A stretch of DNA of 40,182 nt from Desulfobacteraceae bacterium (GCA_030613055.1 JAUWMR010000035.1:1-40182); one strand, 5' to 3'. Positions 23,392 through 32,686 are shown, numbered from the stretch's first letter. The notes: generated by a model from the sequence alone, not told the origin. Numbers and translations: made by a program.

Positions 23392-24585
23392 CTATATCCC
23401 CTTCATAAATGGCATCATAAAGGAGATAAGCTGTGACGGCGCTTCACCCTGTAATGTGTGACTTGCATATACCTCTCCGTATATTCTTCCTAAAACATTA
23501 GCGGTAATCTGATCAAGTACCTCAAGCAATTCCTCTTTCAACGTTACCTTGTAGTTTTTTTTAATTGTAACCATAACATGCTGGATACCCTGTTTGGCTT
23601 GCTGTTCAATCATCTTTAGCTCAGGAGATTGAGGCCTGGAATTCTTGAAAAAATTGTCAAGAAAAAACCTTACCCTGTTTCTGAATGAATATTTTTTCAC
23701 AATATTGTCAATTACCTGAATCGATTTTTTTCCTTTATTGTCAGGCATTGTACTTTCTTCTAAAATATCTGATCCGAGTTTGTTAACAAATTGCCGTACT
23801 CCACCAGTCAAGGTCATCAGATCTCTGATCGTCAAGAATGACATGTCATGCGCTACGCGACGCATAATCTTTGCGCACCAGAACGAGTTTGCAATCTGGC
23901 GATTAAATCCGTATTCCGGTAGGCGATTATGGGAATGTTTTACCTTGATACCGGGTTGATATAAAACACTTCGGCCCTCAAGCATATTCTCAAGAGACCA
24001 CGCCAAGTCTTCGGCAAAATCCACTTCAGGGAAAGGGACATCCATGAGCGATTCTTTTCTATATATTGCGCATACGTTATCCAGAGCAATTGCCCTGTAA
24101 GCATCATGGTACGGCATTTTCCGGAAGGATTCAACGGAATCAAGACTCTGAAGAACTGGTTCCTGTCCCCTGAAGTCGCGGATACATTGGTTTTCAAAGC
24201 GGGCGTAAGGATTTGCATCATCATGTGGCGCCTGATCCGTATAAACGGCCGCAACCCCGGTTTCAATTAATGAGCGCTCCAAGTCTGAAAGCCATGTTTC
24301 GGAACAGGGGATAATATCCTGTACCGTGTAAACAACCTTATCGAACTTTGCAAGATAAAGGGCCTCATTTCTTGTCTTGGCATGATGAAATTCGCTTTTA
24401 TCAATTTTCTTTACGAGGGCTCCAGCTTTTTGTGCTAATTCCGGTGTTCCATCAGTTGATCCTGAATCAACAACAATCAGTTGAATTTTTCCAGAATAAT
24501 CTTGTTGATTAATCTTTTCAAGACATTTAGAAAAAATCGAACCCCCATTATACGTCGGTATAATAATACTTATTCCATCGTTCAT
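23392..24585 (-). CDS. GT2 family glycosyltransferase (rhamnosyltransferase-like)
   Basis: A 397-residue GT-A glycosyltransferase. It opens with ISIIIPTYNGGSIFSKCLEK and has VVDSGSTDGTPELAQ, the FHHAKTRNEA donor-site loop, and VVYTVQDIIPCSETWL, where VQD replaces the usual DXD as in several rhamnosyltransferase-like members. FAEDLAWSLENMLEG supplies the catalytic acid region. A roughly 150-residue C-terminal extension lacks a recognised domain. It follows the PIG-L/GT2 fusion gene by 18 bases and precedes the nucleotidyltransferase pair by 41 bases, so it is probably in the same operon. Donor sugar unknown. Confidence 0.87.
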   Translation of the reverse strand: MNDGISIIIPTYNGGSIFSKCLEKINQQDYSGKIQLIVVDSGSTDGTPELAQKAGALVKKIDKSEFHHAKTRNEALYLAKFDKVVYTVQDIIPCSETWLSDLERSLIETGVAAVYTDQAPHDDANPYARFENQCIRDFRGQEPVLQSLDSVESFRKMPYHDAYRAIALDNVCAIYRKESLMDVPFPEVDFAEDLAWSLENMLEGRSVLYQPGIKVKHSHNRLPEYGFNRQIANSFWCAKIMRRVAHDMSFLTIRDLMTLTGGVRQFVNKLGSDILEESTMPDNKGKKSIQVIDNIVKKYSFRNRVRFFLDNFFKNSRPQSPELKMIEQQAKQGIQHVMVTIKKNYKVTLKEELLEVLDQITANVLGRIYGEVYASHTLQGEAPSQLISFMMPFMKGI

Positions 24586-24603
24586 CTTCTAATCTGCCAT
24601 ATC

Positions 24604-26367
24604 CTAACCCCTGTGCCCCATCAGACCCTTTATCTTTCTGTAAGCCCTGTAAGCTAAGTGTCTCTGTATTCGTTCTAATGCCTCCTGGCACTCATAGTGG
24701 CGATTCTTTAAATCCTCGTTCTGATTCAAAAGATCATCACATTGCCCTTTCAGATTGGTCAGTTCTTCTTCCTTCTGAAGAGCCATCGCCTGATAGTTCC
24801 TTAAGGCCTGTTCCAGTTCCGACAGCTTCGTCTCCCCGTTCCGGGTATCACGCTTCAACCTGTCCAATGAACCGCCATTTAAAAAATTAACCCAGGCCTT
24901 ACCGGTCAAAAAGGGAAGGGCACGATCAAAAATCATAGCCCTGGCTTCGTCATACCGGTATTTCTGCCGGTGTGATTTCTCCATGTTCGTCACACCGTAA
25001 AATCTGTATTCAGCCGTGACCTTATCGATATGATGGAAGGTAAAGTGCCTGGATATCCTGACTAAGAAATCCCAATCTTCAAAAAGGACCATGTCGTCAC
25101 AAAAACTTTCCACACAGGAAAGAACATCTCTTGAAAAAAGAATGCTCATAAGAGGGATATAATTCTCAAACAGGAGACGATCAGGATCAAACTCAAAATT
25201 GAATATCAACTCCTCTTTTGTGCGGTTTTCAGGCATGTTTGGCGGGCCGTTGAAGTAGACGTTCAGCACGCTGGAATAGGCGACCTTTGCTTCTTTAGCA
25301 AGCAGATAAGAGAGAAGCGTGTCCACGTGGTTTGGATGAAACACATCATCATCATCCAGAAAATTCAAGTAAGAACCATGAGCCGCTTTCAATCCGCTGT
25401 TGGCGGCTGCCGATCTCCCCTGACTCCTCTCGTGACAGATATATGTTACAGGGATATCACCCGCCAGGGCGTTAACTACATCTCTAACGTCCTGGCCGCC
25501 GTCATTCACCACAACGATTTCCAAATTGGCGTAGGTCTGTTGAGCGATGGATTTCAGTGCATTTGCAAGTAAACTGGGCCGATCTTTCGTGCGCACGATG
25601 ACCGATACAAGCGGACCGGCCTCTCCCGGAGCTGGTTCAAGGCGGTGCAGATTCTGAAAAGGGATCGCATATAGACCCATCTTCCTGATAATGTCCGTTT
25701 CCCATAAAGAAAAACCTTCTGCATGGGTGACCCCTTCAGGCAAAGTCAAACTCCTGAACCTGTTGAGACCCAGAAATATATCTTTGTACGGCCTTTCACA
25801 AAGCTGGCTGGAATACGCGTTTCCGGCCAAAATCTTTTGGTTCAGAACACTGGTTATATCCACAAGACAGTTCACGCTCAAAGGTTGCCCCACCTCATAG
25901 AAGGCTACCTCAAATTTCATGTCACGCGTGCGAATAGCTTCATAAAGCAGGACAGCCGTCGCTCTGTGGTCAGGATGAAACTCCAGTGGAGAAGGAGCAT
26001 AAACCAGTTCAGGCTTGCATCTCTCTAACAAGTCGATCATCTTGGTCAGAACCCCACGTGATCCGGCAAGAGCCCTGTCCTCATATGCCCAAAATTCAAG
26101 ATCGGTTATTCCAAGGCATTTACAGGCTTTCCGGGCTTCCTCTTGCCTGATCTTTATGTAGGATTTTTTCTCCGCTTTTCCGGAAGTATCTCCCCTGGCC
26201 CCGTTGGTAAGGAAAACAACCTTCACCGGATCCCCGGCATTCGCATGAATGGCCAGACTGCCGCCGCAACCGATGGTTTCGTCATCAGGATGCGGAGCAA
26301 GAACAAGAACCCGTTTGCCGGTTAAATTCGCGGAATGAAATGGAATCAGCTTTTCCTCGCCAAGCAT
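24604..26367 (-). CDS. PIG-L family deacetylase fused to GT2 glycosyltransferase
   Basis: A 587-residue bifunctional protein. The N-terminal PIG-L/LmbE deacetylase (about 15-235) has the zinc motifs HPDDE (26-30) and HPDH (131-134), so it should remove N-acetyl groups from an amino sugar. A GT2 domain (about 252-480) has VSVIVRTKDRPSLLANAL, VVNDGG and the acidic LDDDDVF metal motif (338-341). A coiled coil (about 515-570, SELEQALRNYQAMALQKEEE) ends the protein. GAGGAGG precedes the ATG by five bases. Fusion suggests that deacetylation is linked to transfer of the same residue or chain. It is the first gene downstream of a gap with a pseudogene and a toxin-antitoxin pair, so it may have its own promoter. 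Confidence 0.9.
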   Translation of the reverse strand: MLGEEKLIPFHSANLTGKRVLVLAPHPDDETIGCGGSLAIHANAGDPVKVVFLTNGARGDTSGKAEKKSYIKIRQEEARKACKCLGITDLEFWAYEDRALAGSRGVLTKMIDLLERCKPELVYAPSPLEFHPDHRATAVLLYEAIRTRDMKFEVAFYEVGQPLSVNCLVDITSVLNQKILAGNAYSSQLCERPYKDIFLGLNRFRSLTLPEGVTHAEGFSLWETDIIRKMGLYAIPFQNLHRLEPAPGEAGPLVSVIVRTKDRPSLLANALKSIAQQTYANLEIVVVNDGGQDVRDVVNALAGDIPVTYICHERSQGRSAAANSGLKAAHGSYLNFLDDDDVFHPNHVDTLLSYLLAKEAKVAYSSVLNVYFNGPPNMPENRTKEELIFNFEFDPDRLLFENYIPLMSILFSRDVLSCVESFCDDMVLFEDWDFLVRISRHFTFHHIDKVTAEYRFYGVTNMEKSHRQKYRYDEARAMIFDRALPFLTGKAWVNFLNGGSLDRLKRDTRNGETKLSELEQALRNYQAMALQKEEELTNLKGQCDDLLNQNEDLKNRHYECQEALERIQRHLAYRAYRKIKGLMGHRG

Positions 26368-26412
26368 TAATGCCTCCTCTATGGATTTGTATCTTCTGTC
26401 TTTTTTGATTCA

Positions 26413-26541
26413 TTAAAAAAGATCACTGTCTCCCATTGTATAATACATATTATGTTCAAAAAATTGTGGGGAAAATGCGCTGTCAAATATCTTAAATGTA
26501 GGGGCCAAATTATCAGGCTCATTCATGACTTCAAATCCTAT
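26413..26541 (-). pseudogene. Orphan C-terminal fragment of a methyltransferase-GNAT paralogue
   Basis: The last 42 codons of a gene closely related to the intact one at 27733-29439. It reads GFEVMNEPDNLAPTFKIFD then SAFSPQFFEHNMYYTMGDSD and ends LF-stop, against GFEAMNQPDNLAPGFRIFD then SRFSVEFFEQNYYYTMGDSD in the intact copy. Similarity continues about a dozen bases past the stop and ends abruptly near 26541. It has no start codon or ribosome-binding site. The rest of the gap 26368-26744 shows nothing coding. A tandem duplicate of the gene has therefore been almost wholly deleted, with a toxin-antitoxin pair now between fragment and intact copy. Confidence 0.85.
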
Positions 26542-26744
26542 GTGCACAATGGGGGACGTTCGTTCCGAACGTTCCTAACTCCAATTTCACATCGTGGCGC
26601 TACATTGGGGGTCGGGCCACGCGAAATTTATGGATTAACGTTCCAAAAGTAGCCGTTTTGGGGCCTTAACCGGCCCATTTTTGCCCCAAAAAAGGCTTCC
26701 AATTCGTGACCTCCGGGCTCTGAGTGTTTGATAAAAGAAAGCGA

Positions 26745-27152
26745 TTAACCTATCAAAGGAGTATCGAAACCTGCTTGTCGAAAATGGTCATCAAAAGTCA
26801 AGGCATACCTTACTCGCCTTTTTTTCATAACTACAAATGAATAGCAATCAACGATTCCCCATGTCTTGTCTTTGCGACGCTTAAACAGCGAAAACGCTCT
26901 TGACATTCCCTCGGAAGCAAATGGAATAACCGTGGTGTTGCTGTCTGTCTGAATTTTTTCGATAACAGTCACGACCGTTTTACGGTACGGCGGCTTTGAT
27001 AGCGAATTAGCCAATTCAACCAAAATGAGATCCGTAGTTAAAAAAGGGCCGGGATATAATTCAGACGCTTCTATGGCGGCGGCGTGGAACCGATCCTTTT
27101 TCCTTATAAGGGCGATAAGATAGCCTGTATCAAGAAAAATAATGCGTTTCAT
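26745..27152 (-). CDS. VapC-like PIN-domain toxin
   Basis: A 135-residue PIN-domain protein, expected to cut RNA. The acidic residues are in place: Asp8 (IFLDTGYLIAL), Glu46 (DLILVELANSL), Asp101 (WGIVDCYSFVVM) and Asp120 or Asp121 (LTFDDHFRQAGF). Length is normal for VapC. The gene overlaps its presumed antitoxin by four bases (ATGA). The pair lies between a gene remnant and an intact relative of that remnant, which fits insertion or retention at a rearranged site. Confidence 0.85.
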   Translation of the reverse strand: MKRIIFLDTGYLIALIRKKDRFHAAAIEASELYPGPFLTTDLILVELANSLSKPPYRKTVVTVIEKIQTDSNTTVIPFASEGMSRAFSLFKRRKDKTWGIVDCYSFVVMKKRRVRYALTFDDHFRQAGFDTPLIG

Positions 27153-27370
27153 TTCTTAGGTGTTCCATATAGATAATGGTCATGCTGCTTCGCTAAATCG
27201 ACAGGAAAATCATCCTCAATCGCGCATTCTGCCAAATCTGAAAGAAGCGAAGACGGCTTCTGCCGGCTTTTCATCTCTTTTTTTTTCTTCCTTACGAATC
27301 CTTCCACTTCAACAAGCATGGAAGGCGGTAACTTAGCAATTTCGTTTTTCAGAGATTCTAATTTATTCAT
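27149..27370 (-). CDS. DUF2281-like antitoxin
   Basis: A 73-residue protein. The N-terminal KNEIAKLPPSMLVEVEGFV (about 8-26) is the helix pattern seen in DUF2281/VapB-like antitoxins, and the charged C-terminal half (CAIEDDFPVDLAKQHDHYLYG) would wrap the toxin. GGAGG lies close before the ATG. It is directly upstream of, and overlaps, the PIN toxin gene. A palindromic repeat lies about 60 bases upstream and the promoter must be between. Role inferred from family and pairing. Confidence 0.8.
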   Translation of the reverse strand: MNKLESLKNEIAKLPPSMLVEVEGFVRKKKKEMKSRQKPSSLLSDLAECAIEDDFPVDLAKQHDHYLYGTPKK

Positions 27371-27431
27371 TGTGACCTCCGTATGTGATAGGAAACATTG
27401 GTGCTTTTGTTGCTTTATTCATTTACCAAAC

Positions 27432-27568
27432 TTGATGATCTCGTAAAAAGTCGAAAAACGTCTTTTTTCGTCATTCCGGCGAAAGCCGGAATCCAGTTTA
27501 TTCAACCACTTACGAAGGCTCTGGACTCCGGTTTTCACTGGAGTGACGACTTTTTACGAGTTCATCAA
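27432..27568. repeat. 137-bp palindromic element with TCGTAAAAAGTCG ends
   Basis: 22-base inverted ends (27432-27453 and 27547-27568, one mismatch) containing TCGTAAAAAGTCG enclose an inner perfect hairpin ATTCCGGC-GAAA-GCCGGAAT (27473-27492). A back-to-back pair of the same ends occurs at 32844-32883. The shape is that of a small non-autonomous mobile or REP-like element. The rest of the gap 27371-27732 holds nothing coding. Confidence 0.8.
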
Positions 27569-27732
27569 ACTTAAGTTCATGCGTAATGGACGTTGTTACC
27601 TTCTGAACTTATGCCAGATATTCGCTTATGATTTCCGGATTGTCATACCGGTTAAACAGAAGCAAGACTCAATTGCTAATTGTAAATTTTACTCCAGCTA
27701 CTTCTGAGGTTAAAACCATCTTTTTTGATTCG

Positions 27733-29439
27733 TTAAAAGAGATCACTGTCTCCCATGGTATAGTAATAATTCTGTTCAAAGAACTCCACAGAAAATCTAC
27801 TGTCAAAAATTCTAAATCCAGGAGCCAGATTGTCAGGCTGATTCATGGCTTCAAATCCTGTATCCTGCAAAACAGTTGTCCACCAATCAGGTACTGGAGA
27901 AAACCATCCTTCAATCCTGATTATATCCTGATAAAAATGCTTAATTAGACAATCGAGCATGAAGTTAACGGCATGAACGTATTTTTTGTCAAACAGAGCA
28001 TCTCCCCATAACAATACGTTGCCTTTCGTCGAAAAGACACTCCAGCCCACAAGCCTCCCAAAGCGCTTAACTGCAAAAACCTTGTGAATATTATCAGGGC
28101 AATCAAGGTATCTCCATTTAAGATAAGAAGATTTTCTTTTTATAAGCATACCATAATCATTGCACACTTTTTCAAAAAATAGATCATATTCCAGGCTAAT
28201 ATCTGATACCCTTTCAACAGAGAAACCTGAGATGAGTCTTCTAATCGCACTTAGGGATTTTAGACTTGTTTTATTCAGGTCTATCACATGGTATGGAACA
28301 TGCGAGGTGTACTCGTGCTGCAGGAAACGTTCTCCAAATTTTCTGATGTTCCCGGTATTGTAGCCAATATTAAAAGGAACATTGTCAACGCGAAACTTAT
28401 TGTAAAAATATATCCCTGTCCTGGCTAATACGCTTGTTTTACCCAAACCAAGATTTCTAAAATCGGGATTGGTCATTGTGTCTGCGATGTGAAACGACAA
28501 AAAATCCTTAATGTCTCCGACTAAAGAACGGAATGGCACAGGATATCCACAGAAATGTCCTGCTAAAGCCCTATCCTCCGTGACTGCTTCGGCAATTTTG
28601 TGTGTGCCGAAAGGATTGTCCCTGAATTTCCAGCGCCAGTGTTCAATCGTTCTGTTAGTGTTGAAAACCTTATTGAACATTTCCAGGATATTCCCTTCGT
28701 CGCCATCACTATATGCTCGTATAAAAATTTTGTCCTTTTTGGCAATAATGATGTCGTATCCCATACTATTGTTGCCGTACCATTTTTCTTGCGATTTCCA
28801 ACCATTCAAAAAATATTCAAGCCTTTCAGCAGCGTCTTTTTTATCTACGGATGAAACTATTCGCTCAAAATTTTCCGTGAATCTTTGTATTACATTGTCA
28901 CATGTCTTTATGACATTTTTTCCTATTTTTTCATTACCGGTAATACGAAATCCGTTTTCAAAAAGTCCTGTGACAACGTCTTCAAAAAGATGAACTGCTG
29001 TTTCTTTTTTTATTGATTTATCCTGGCATATTTCATCTCCGACAATGACTAAGCCTTTAGGTTCTAAAAGAAACCTGGCTTTTTTAAAAACACCGTTCAA
29101 CGGATTGAGGTATTGAAGAGATTCCTGGAATAAAATGACATCATATTTTTTTGACATAAAATCAGAGTCGTTATTGTCAAGAAAGCCTGCTACATGAAAG
29201 TCTATGTTACCTTTACCGTAATTCTTTTTGGCATAATCGATCAATTCTTTTGAAGGAGCTATCGCAGTAACATGATAGCCCTTTTCCGACAGATTATATG
29301 CAGAAAATCCAAGTCCGCAGCCAACATCCAGTATTGTTGCTGGCGGATCAGGGAAATGGACAAACAGGCGCTCAAACATACGTTCCTGCGCTTCTTCCAG
29401 GGTTAGATTCGGGAAATTTTCATGTCTCCCACGATCCAT
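27733..29439 (-). CDS. Methyltransferase-GNAT acyltransferase fusion protein
   Basis: A protein of about 568 residues. The N-terminal class I SAM methyltransferase has motif I ILDVGCGLGFSAYNLSEKG (36-54) and a following KKYDVILFQESLQYL. After about residue 235 a GNAT-like domain starts (IFIRAYSDGDEGNILEMF), with the diagnostic NPDFRNLGLGKTSVLAR acyl-CoA loop and later LKWRYLDCPDNIHKVFAV. It probably methylates and acylates glycan sugars. The ATG at 29439 gives a 37-base overlap with the preceding gene. An upstream start at 29523 would overlap it by 121 bases, and the ATG at 29379 would avoid overlap. A fragment of a paralogue lies at 26413-26541. Confidence 0.82.
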   Translation of the reverse strand: MDRGRHENFPNLTLEEAQERMFERLFVHFPDPPATILDVGCGLGFSAYNLSEKGYHVTAIAPSKELIDYAKKNYGKGNIDFHVAGFLDNNDSDFMSKKYDVILFQESLQYLNPLNGVFKKARFLLEPKGLVIVGDEICQDKSIKKETAVHLFEDVVTGLFENGFRITGNEKIGKNVIKTCDNVIQRFTENFERIVSSVDKKDAAERLEYFLNGWKSQEKWYGNNSMGYDIIIAKKDKIFIRAYSDGDEGNILEMFNKVFNTNRTIEHWRWKFRDNPFGTHKIAEAVTEDRALAGHFCGYPVPFRSLVGDIKDFLSFHIADTMTNPDFRNLGLGKTSVLARTGIYFYNKFRVDNVPFNIGYNTGNIRKFGERFLQHEYTSHVPYHVIDLNKTSLKSLSAIRRLISGFSVERVSDISLEYDLFFEKVCNDYGMLIKRKSSYLKWRYLDCPDNIHKVFAVKRFGRLVGWSVFSTKGNVLLWGDALFDKKYVHAVNFMLDCLIKHFYQDIIRIEGWFSPVPDWWTTVLQDTGFEAMNQPDNLAPGFRIFDSRFSVEFFEQNYYYTMGDSDLF

Positions 29440-30536
29440 GACACCACTTGCGAGTACCTCCCAAGTTCCTTCGGGCTTCCCAGTCTCCCGAAATATTGTC
29501 CAGGAGCCAGCATAGCCCAGCAATCTTCCGGAAAATCCATGCAGGGACCCTTTCCAAACCGACCCGCGGAAGGCACAAAATCAGGATTAGGGCTCAGCTC
29601 AAAGAGCCAGCCCTTGCGCAGCTTTTCCGGTACCTCCAGGACAAAAGGGCTGGTGAAATCAGGTACTCTGAGTTGATTTTTGTCCGGCCGTGGAGGGGCC
29701 TTAAAATGATCCAGAATCTTTTTTACGCGAGATTTCCAACCCTTGCAATGTTTTTCCAAAAATATCCGGTGGGACCTGGCCATAAGCGCTCTTTTCTCCT
29801 GCCAGTTCTGTTGTCCGCACTGGTCATAGTGATGAATCACCTCAGCCCTGGGTTCGATGATAAGACTATAGCCTGCCTTTCTTAACCGGACAAAAAGATC
29901 TGTGTCTTCAAAATAGAGAAAGAACTGTGGATCAAACAGCCCGCCAGCCTTCCGGACAGCTTCCTGCTTCAAAAGAACGTGGCCGCCGGACAAGTTGTTT
30001 ACCTTTACCGGCTCATCAGCGCGCCATATCTTTATGGAATAACGCCGCCAGAAAGCGCTCACAATCCTGTCGATGTTTGCCCCGGGGCCCCATGCGCTCA
30101 AAACAGGCTTGAATATGAATAAATTCGGCGGATAGGATGGTGGAAGGTAAAACTTAGATCCTTCATCCCAGAAAATCCTTGGCCCGACAGCGGCAACCTT
30201 CTTATCAGATAACAGCGTCTTCTGCAAACGAGCCAGGCAACCAGGAAACAATCTGGCATCTGGATTGAGAAGAAGGATGAGTTCCCATGGAAACTCTTCA
30301 AAAGCATGATTGCAGGCGCGTCCAAAGCCAATATTTTCCGGGTTCACCCGTAACACCACGCCTGACGGGAGATTTAAACGTAATCTTTCTGCCTCATCCT
30401 TGTCCTCGCTATTATCTACTACCACCACATGCACCGGACCAATGGATACGGAATCGAGCACCGACTTAACTGCCCGCAAGGTCAGGCCTGCGACCTTGTA
30501 GTTGACTATGATGGCGAGAGTCCTTAAAGGAGCCAT
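29403..30536 (-). CDS. GT2 family glycosyltransferase (WbbL/rhamnosyltransferase-like)
   Basis: A 377-residue GT-A glycosyltransferase. LAIIVNYKVAGLTLRAVKS, VVVVDNSEDKDEAE, the ENIGFGRACNHAF donor loop and metal motif LLLNPDARLF (NPDA 91-94) are typical. LSGGHVLLKQEAVRKAGG, FFLYFEDTDLFVRL and IIEPRAEVIHHYDQCG complete the family signature, including the ED catalytic region. The last 80 residues, rich in Trp, Phe and Pro, form an extension of unknown role. GGAAG lies ten bases before the ATG. It shares the operon with the methyltransferase genes on both sides. Confidence 0.9.
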   Translation of the reverse strand: MAPLRTLAIIVNYKVAGLTLRAVKSVLDSVSIGPVHVVVVDNSEDKDEAERLRLNLPSGVVLRVNPENIGFGRACNHAFEEFPWELILLLNPDARLFPGCLARLQKTLLSDKKVAAVGPRIFWDEGSKFYLPPSYPPNLFIFKPVLSAWGPGANIDRIVSAFWRRYSIKIWRADEPVKVNNLSGGHVLLKQEAVRKAGGLFDPQFFLYFEDTDLFVRLRKAGYSLIIEPRAEVIHHYDQCGQQNWQEKRALMARSHRIFLEKHCKGWKSRVKKILDHFKAPPRPDKNQLRVPDFTSPFVLEVPEKLRKGWLFELSPNPDFVPSAGRFGKGPCMDFPEDCWAMLAPGQYFGRLGSPKELGRYSQVVSWIVGDMKISRI

Positions 30537-30582
30537 AAAAAGATTGCTTCCATGATCAGTAACGAAATCGTTAACCTGAGAC

Positions 30583-31461
30583 CTATAAAAGCTGTGATTC
30601 TTTCATCACAAGAAAATAGGATCGTGAATATTCTGCTTTTAATGCATACTCTTCTTCGATTTCAAACGTTCCAAAAACCTCCAAAATATGTTTAAAACCG
30701 TTATGGTATAATGTTTTTATTAGTGATTCATGTGTAGGCCAGAATGACCTATAGTTTGAAACAGCAGCCCAGATGCCTGCCTTTTCCGGACTGCCCTTGT
30801 CATCAAATTCATGAAACCATCGACCATTATATACCCTTGCATCATACTCAAATGTTTCTATATCTGATAGACTCTCTCTAAATTTACATGCTTTAAGTGA
30901 AGTCCTATCCGGAGCGAAATGTGTATCCAAAAACATCATACCAAAATCAGTGCACATCTCATGCAGCTTCTCTATGAATGAAAAAGGATTGTCAAGATGG
31001 TACAAGATACCACAGCACAATATTACATCGAATGTTCCCAAGCTCTGCTTACTTAGCTCCTTTACATCAGCATGCAAAAAGTGTAGGTTTGGAAGCCCAA
31101 AATATTCTTCAATTGCCTTACATTTACGGTAATTCGAATCTTGCCCCTCGACCCCAATAACATCCATCCCTTCACGAGCCATTTCAAACGAAATACCGCC
31201 TTCAAGGCAACCTAAATCAAGACATCTCAAACCTGACAAATCACTTTGCATTAATTGACGAACATTGTTCTTGATCGCTAACATCCTAACATCACTGCTG
31301 ATCAATGGCCTGTCATTCCCCATAGTACTGAGTGAATACGTTAACGGAATATTATGTGATGTCCATAATTCGTCTCTAATTCGGCCAAGCAGAACGCTGT
31401 CCGGATTTTTCATCTTTGATTCAATAATCCTTCTTATCCTCCTCGTTGACTTAAATAGCAT
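30583..31461 (-). CDS. Class I SAM-dependent methyltransferase
   Basis: A 292-residue methyltransferase. Motif I is CLDLGCLEGGISFEMAREG (80-98), followed by VIGVEGQDSNY and FDVILCCGILYHLDNPFSF, a good Rossmann-fold set. The ATG at 31461 follows the wzt stop codon by one base and has GAGGAG four to five bases upstream, so it is preferred over an in-frame start at 31515 inside wzt. Tight coupling to wzt suggests it may methylate the glycan end that Wzt recognises, as in methyl-terminated O antigens (WbdD-type systems). That link is inference; no kinase domain is present. Confidence 0.87.
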   Translation of the reverse strand: MLFKSTRRIRRIIESKMKNPDSVLLGRIRDELWTSHNIPLTYSLSTMGNDRPLISSDVRMLAIKNNVRQLMQSDLSGLRCLDLGCLEGGISFEMAREGMDVIGVEGQDSNYRKCKAIEEYFGLPNLHFLHADVKELSKQSLGTFDVILCCGILYHLDNPFSFIEKLHEMCTDFGMMFLDTHFAPDRTSLKACKFRESLSDIETFEYDARVYNGRWFHEFDDKGSPEKAGIWAAVSNYRSFWPTHESLIKTLYHNGFKHILEVFGTFEIEEEYALKAEYSRSYFLVMKESQLL

Positions 31462-31462
31462 A

Positions 31463-32674
31463 TCACTCCTCAGCTTCGGGAAATCGCCAGTGGTGTTCGA
31501 TCCATAGCATGCCAATCTCAGGGTGGTCGCTCTCTACCAGTAACGGTGCACTACTGAGTTCATGGATGAGCCTGAGGGCATGCTGATCGCCGACCTTCAC
31601 TTTTGCTCGATAGCTCCCTCCGACCAGGGGGATTGACGGAATGACAAGTTCCATAACCTGCTCACCGGCAAATTCAACCGGCTTCAGACCGGAAATCTTG
31701 GTCGTGGTTCCAAAAACCACCTGGCCATCCGGACGCTCAAACAGTATACTCAGATGACCTTTCAGGGGTGGACCAATACGCCGGGTCCTGATCTGAAATA
31801 TCACAGGTTGGAACTGCTTAACATATTCAAGCAGCCCTCCCTTATCATCCAGAAAGCGCATATCTTCAATCGTGATGTCCGGCGGAGAGGAACTTTCTAC
31901 AGGGGCAGGGTCGATTGCGGCATCGTCTTTCCCAGTTTTTCCCTCCAGATATGCCAGGTACTCGGAAATTACTTTTGAGGTCTTTCCTTGGCTGCGTGCC
32001 CGACCGTTACACAGCCATACGGCCTTGGCGCATAAGTCATTTATTAAATACATACTGTGGCTGCAGAAAACGATCGTTTTGCCTGCTTCCCTGAACTCCA
32101 TCATCCGATCTACACACTTTTGTTGGAATTCATGGTCCCCTACGCTCAAGGCCTCATCAATGATCAGAACATCAGGGTACACACTGACGGCAATAGAAAA
32201 GGCCAGACGCACATACATACCGCTGGAATAGGTTCTTACCGGCTGGCCAATAAAATCGCCAATATCTGCAAACCCAACAATATCGTCAAAACGGGCATCT
32301 ATTTCTTCATGTCTCAAACCGAGGATTGCGCAATTAATATATATATTTTGTCGTCCTGTAAATTCAGGATTAAACCCAGCCCCAAGTTCAAGAAGGGCGG
32401 ATATTCTTCCATTGATTTCAACGCTTCCTGATGTTGGTTGCAAGATGCCACATATAATTTGGAGCAGAGTTGATTTCCCACTTCCGTTTTGACCAATAAT
32501 GCCAAGCACTTCACCTCTCTTTACGTTGAACGAGACATTGGTCAGGGCGTTAAAGGGGTGGTGGTACTTTTTTCGGAAAGGGTTGAAGGTCTCTTTAACC
32601 CTATCGGCATGGCTGGTGTAAAGTTTATAGGTCTTAGTCAGATTTTTAATACTGATAACTATATCTTCACTCAT
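31463..32674 (-). CDS. wzt: O-antigen-type ABC exporter ATP-binding protein Wzt
   Basis: A 403-residue nucleotide-binding subunit of the polysaccharide ABC exporter. Walker A GQNGSGKST (61-69), signature YSSGM (149-153, the variant usual in Wzt/KpsT relatives), Walker B VLIIDEAL (169-176) and the H-loop His206 are all present. A C-terminal beta-sandwich (about 265-395) matches the Wzt carbohydrate-binding domain that recognises the modified chain end. The ATG at 32674 is used, giving MSEDIVISI; a TTG four codons upstream is also possible and no strong ribosome-binding site is seen. The partner permease lies about 1.4 kb upstream, separated by an inserted block, which is unusual because the pair is normally adjacent. 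Confidence 0.93.
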   Translation of the reverse strand: MSEDIVISIKNLTKTYKLYTSHADRVKETFNPFRKKYHHPFNALTNVSFNVKRGEVLGIIGQNGSGKSTLLQIICGILQPTSGSVEINGRISALLELGAGFNPEFTGRQNIYINCAILGLRHEEIDARFDDIVGFADIGDFIGQPVRTYSSGMYVRLAFSIAVSVYPDVLIIDEALSVGDHEFQQKCVDRMMEFREAGKTIVFCSHSMYLINDLCAKAVWLCNGRARSQGKTSKVISEYLAYLEGKTGKDDAAIDPAPVESSSPPDITIEDMRFLDDKGGLLEYVKQFQPVIFQIRTRRIGPPLKGHLSILFERPDGQVVFGTTTKISGLKPVEFAGEQVMELVIPSIPLVGGSYRAKVKVGDQHALRLIHELSSAPLLVESDHPEIGMLWIEHHWRFPEAEE

Positions 32675-32686
32675 AATTTGTTTCAA

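Noticed and set aside
29440-29523. Longer start for the methyltransferase-GNAT gene at 29523
   Set aside because: It would overlap the upstream GT2 coding sequence by 121 bases, and the added residues are an out-of-frame reading of that gene.
31462-31515. Longer start for the methyltransferase downstream of wzt
   Set aside because: It would lie inside wzt. The ATG at 31461 has GAGGAG directly upstream and follows the wzt stop by one base.
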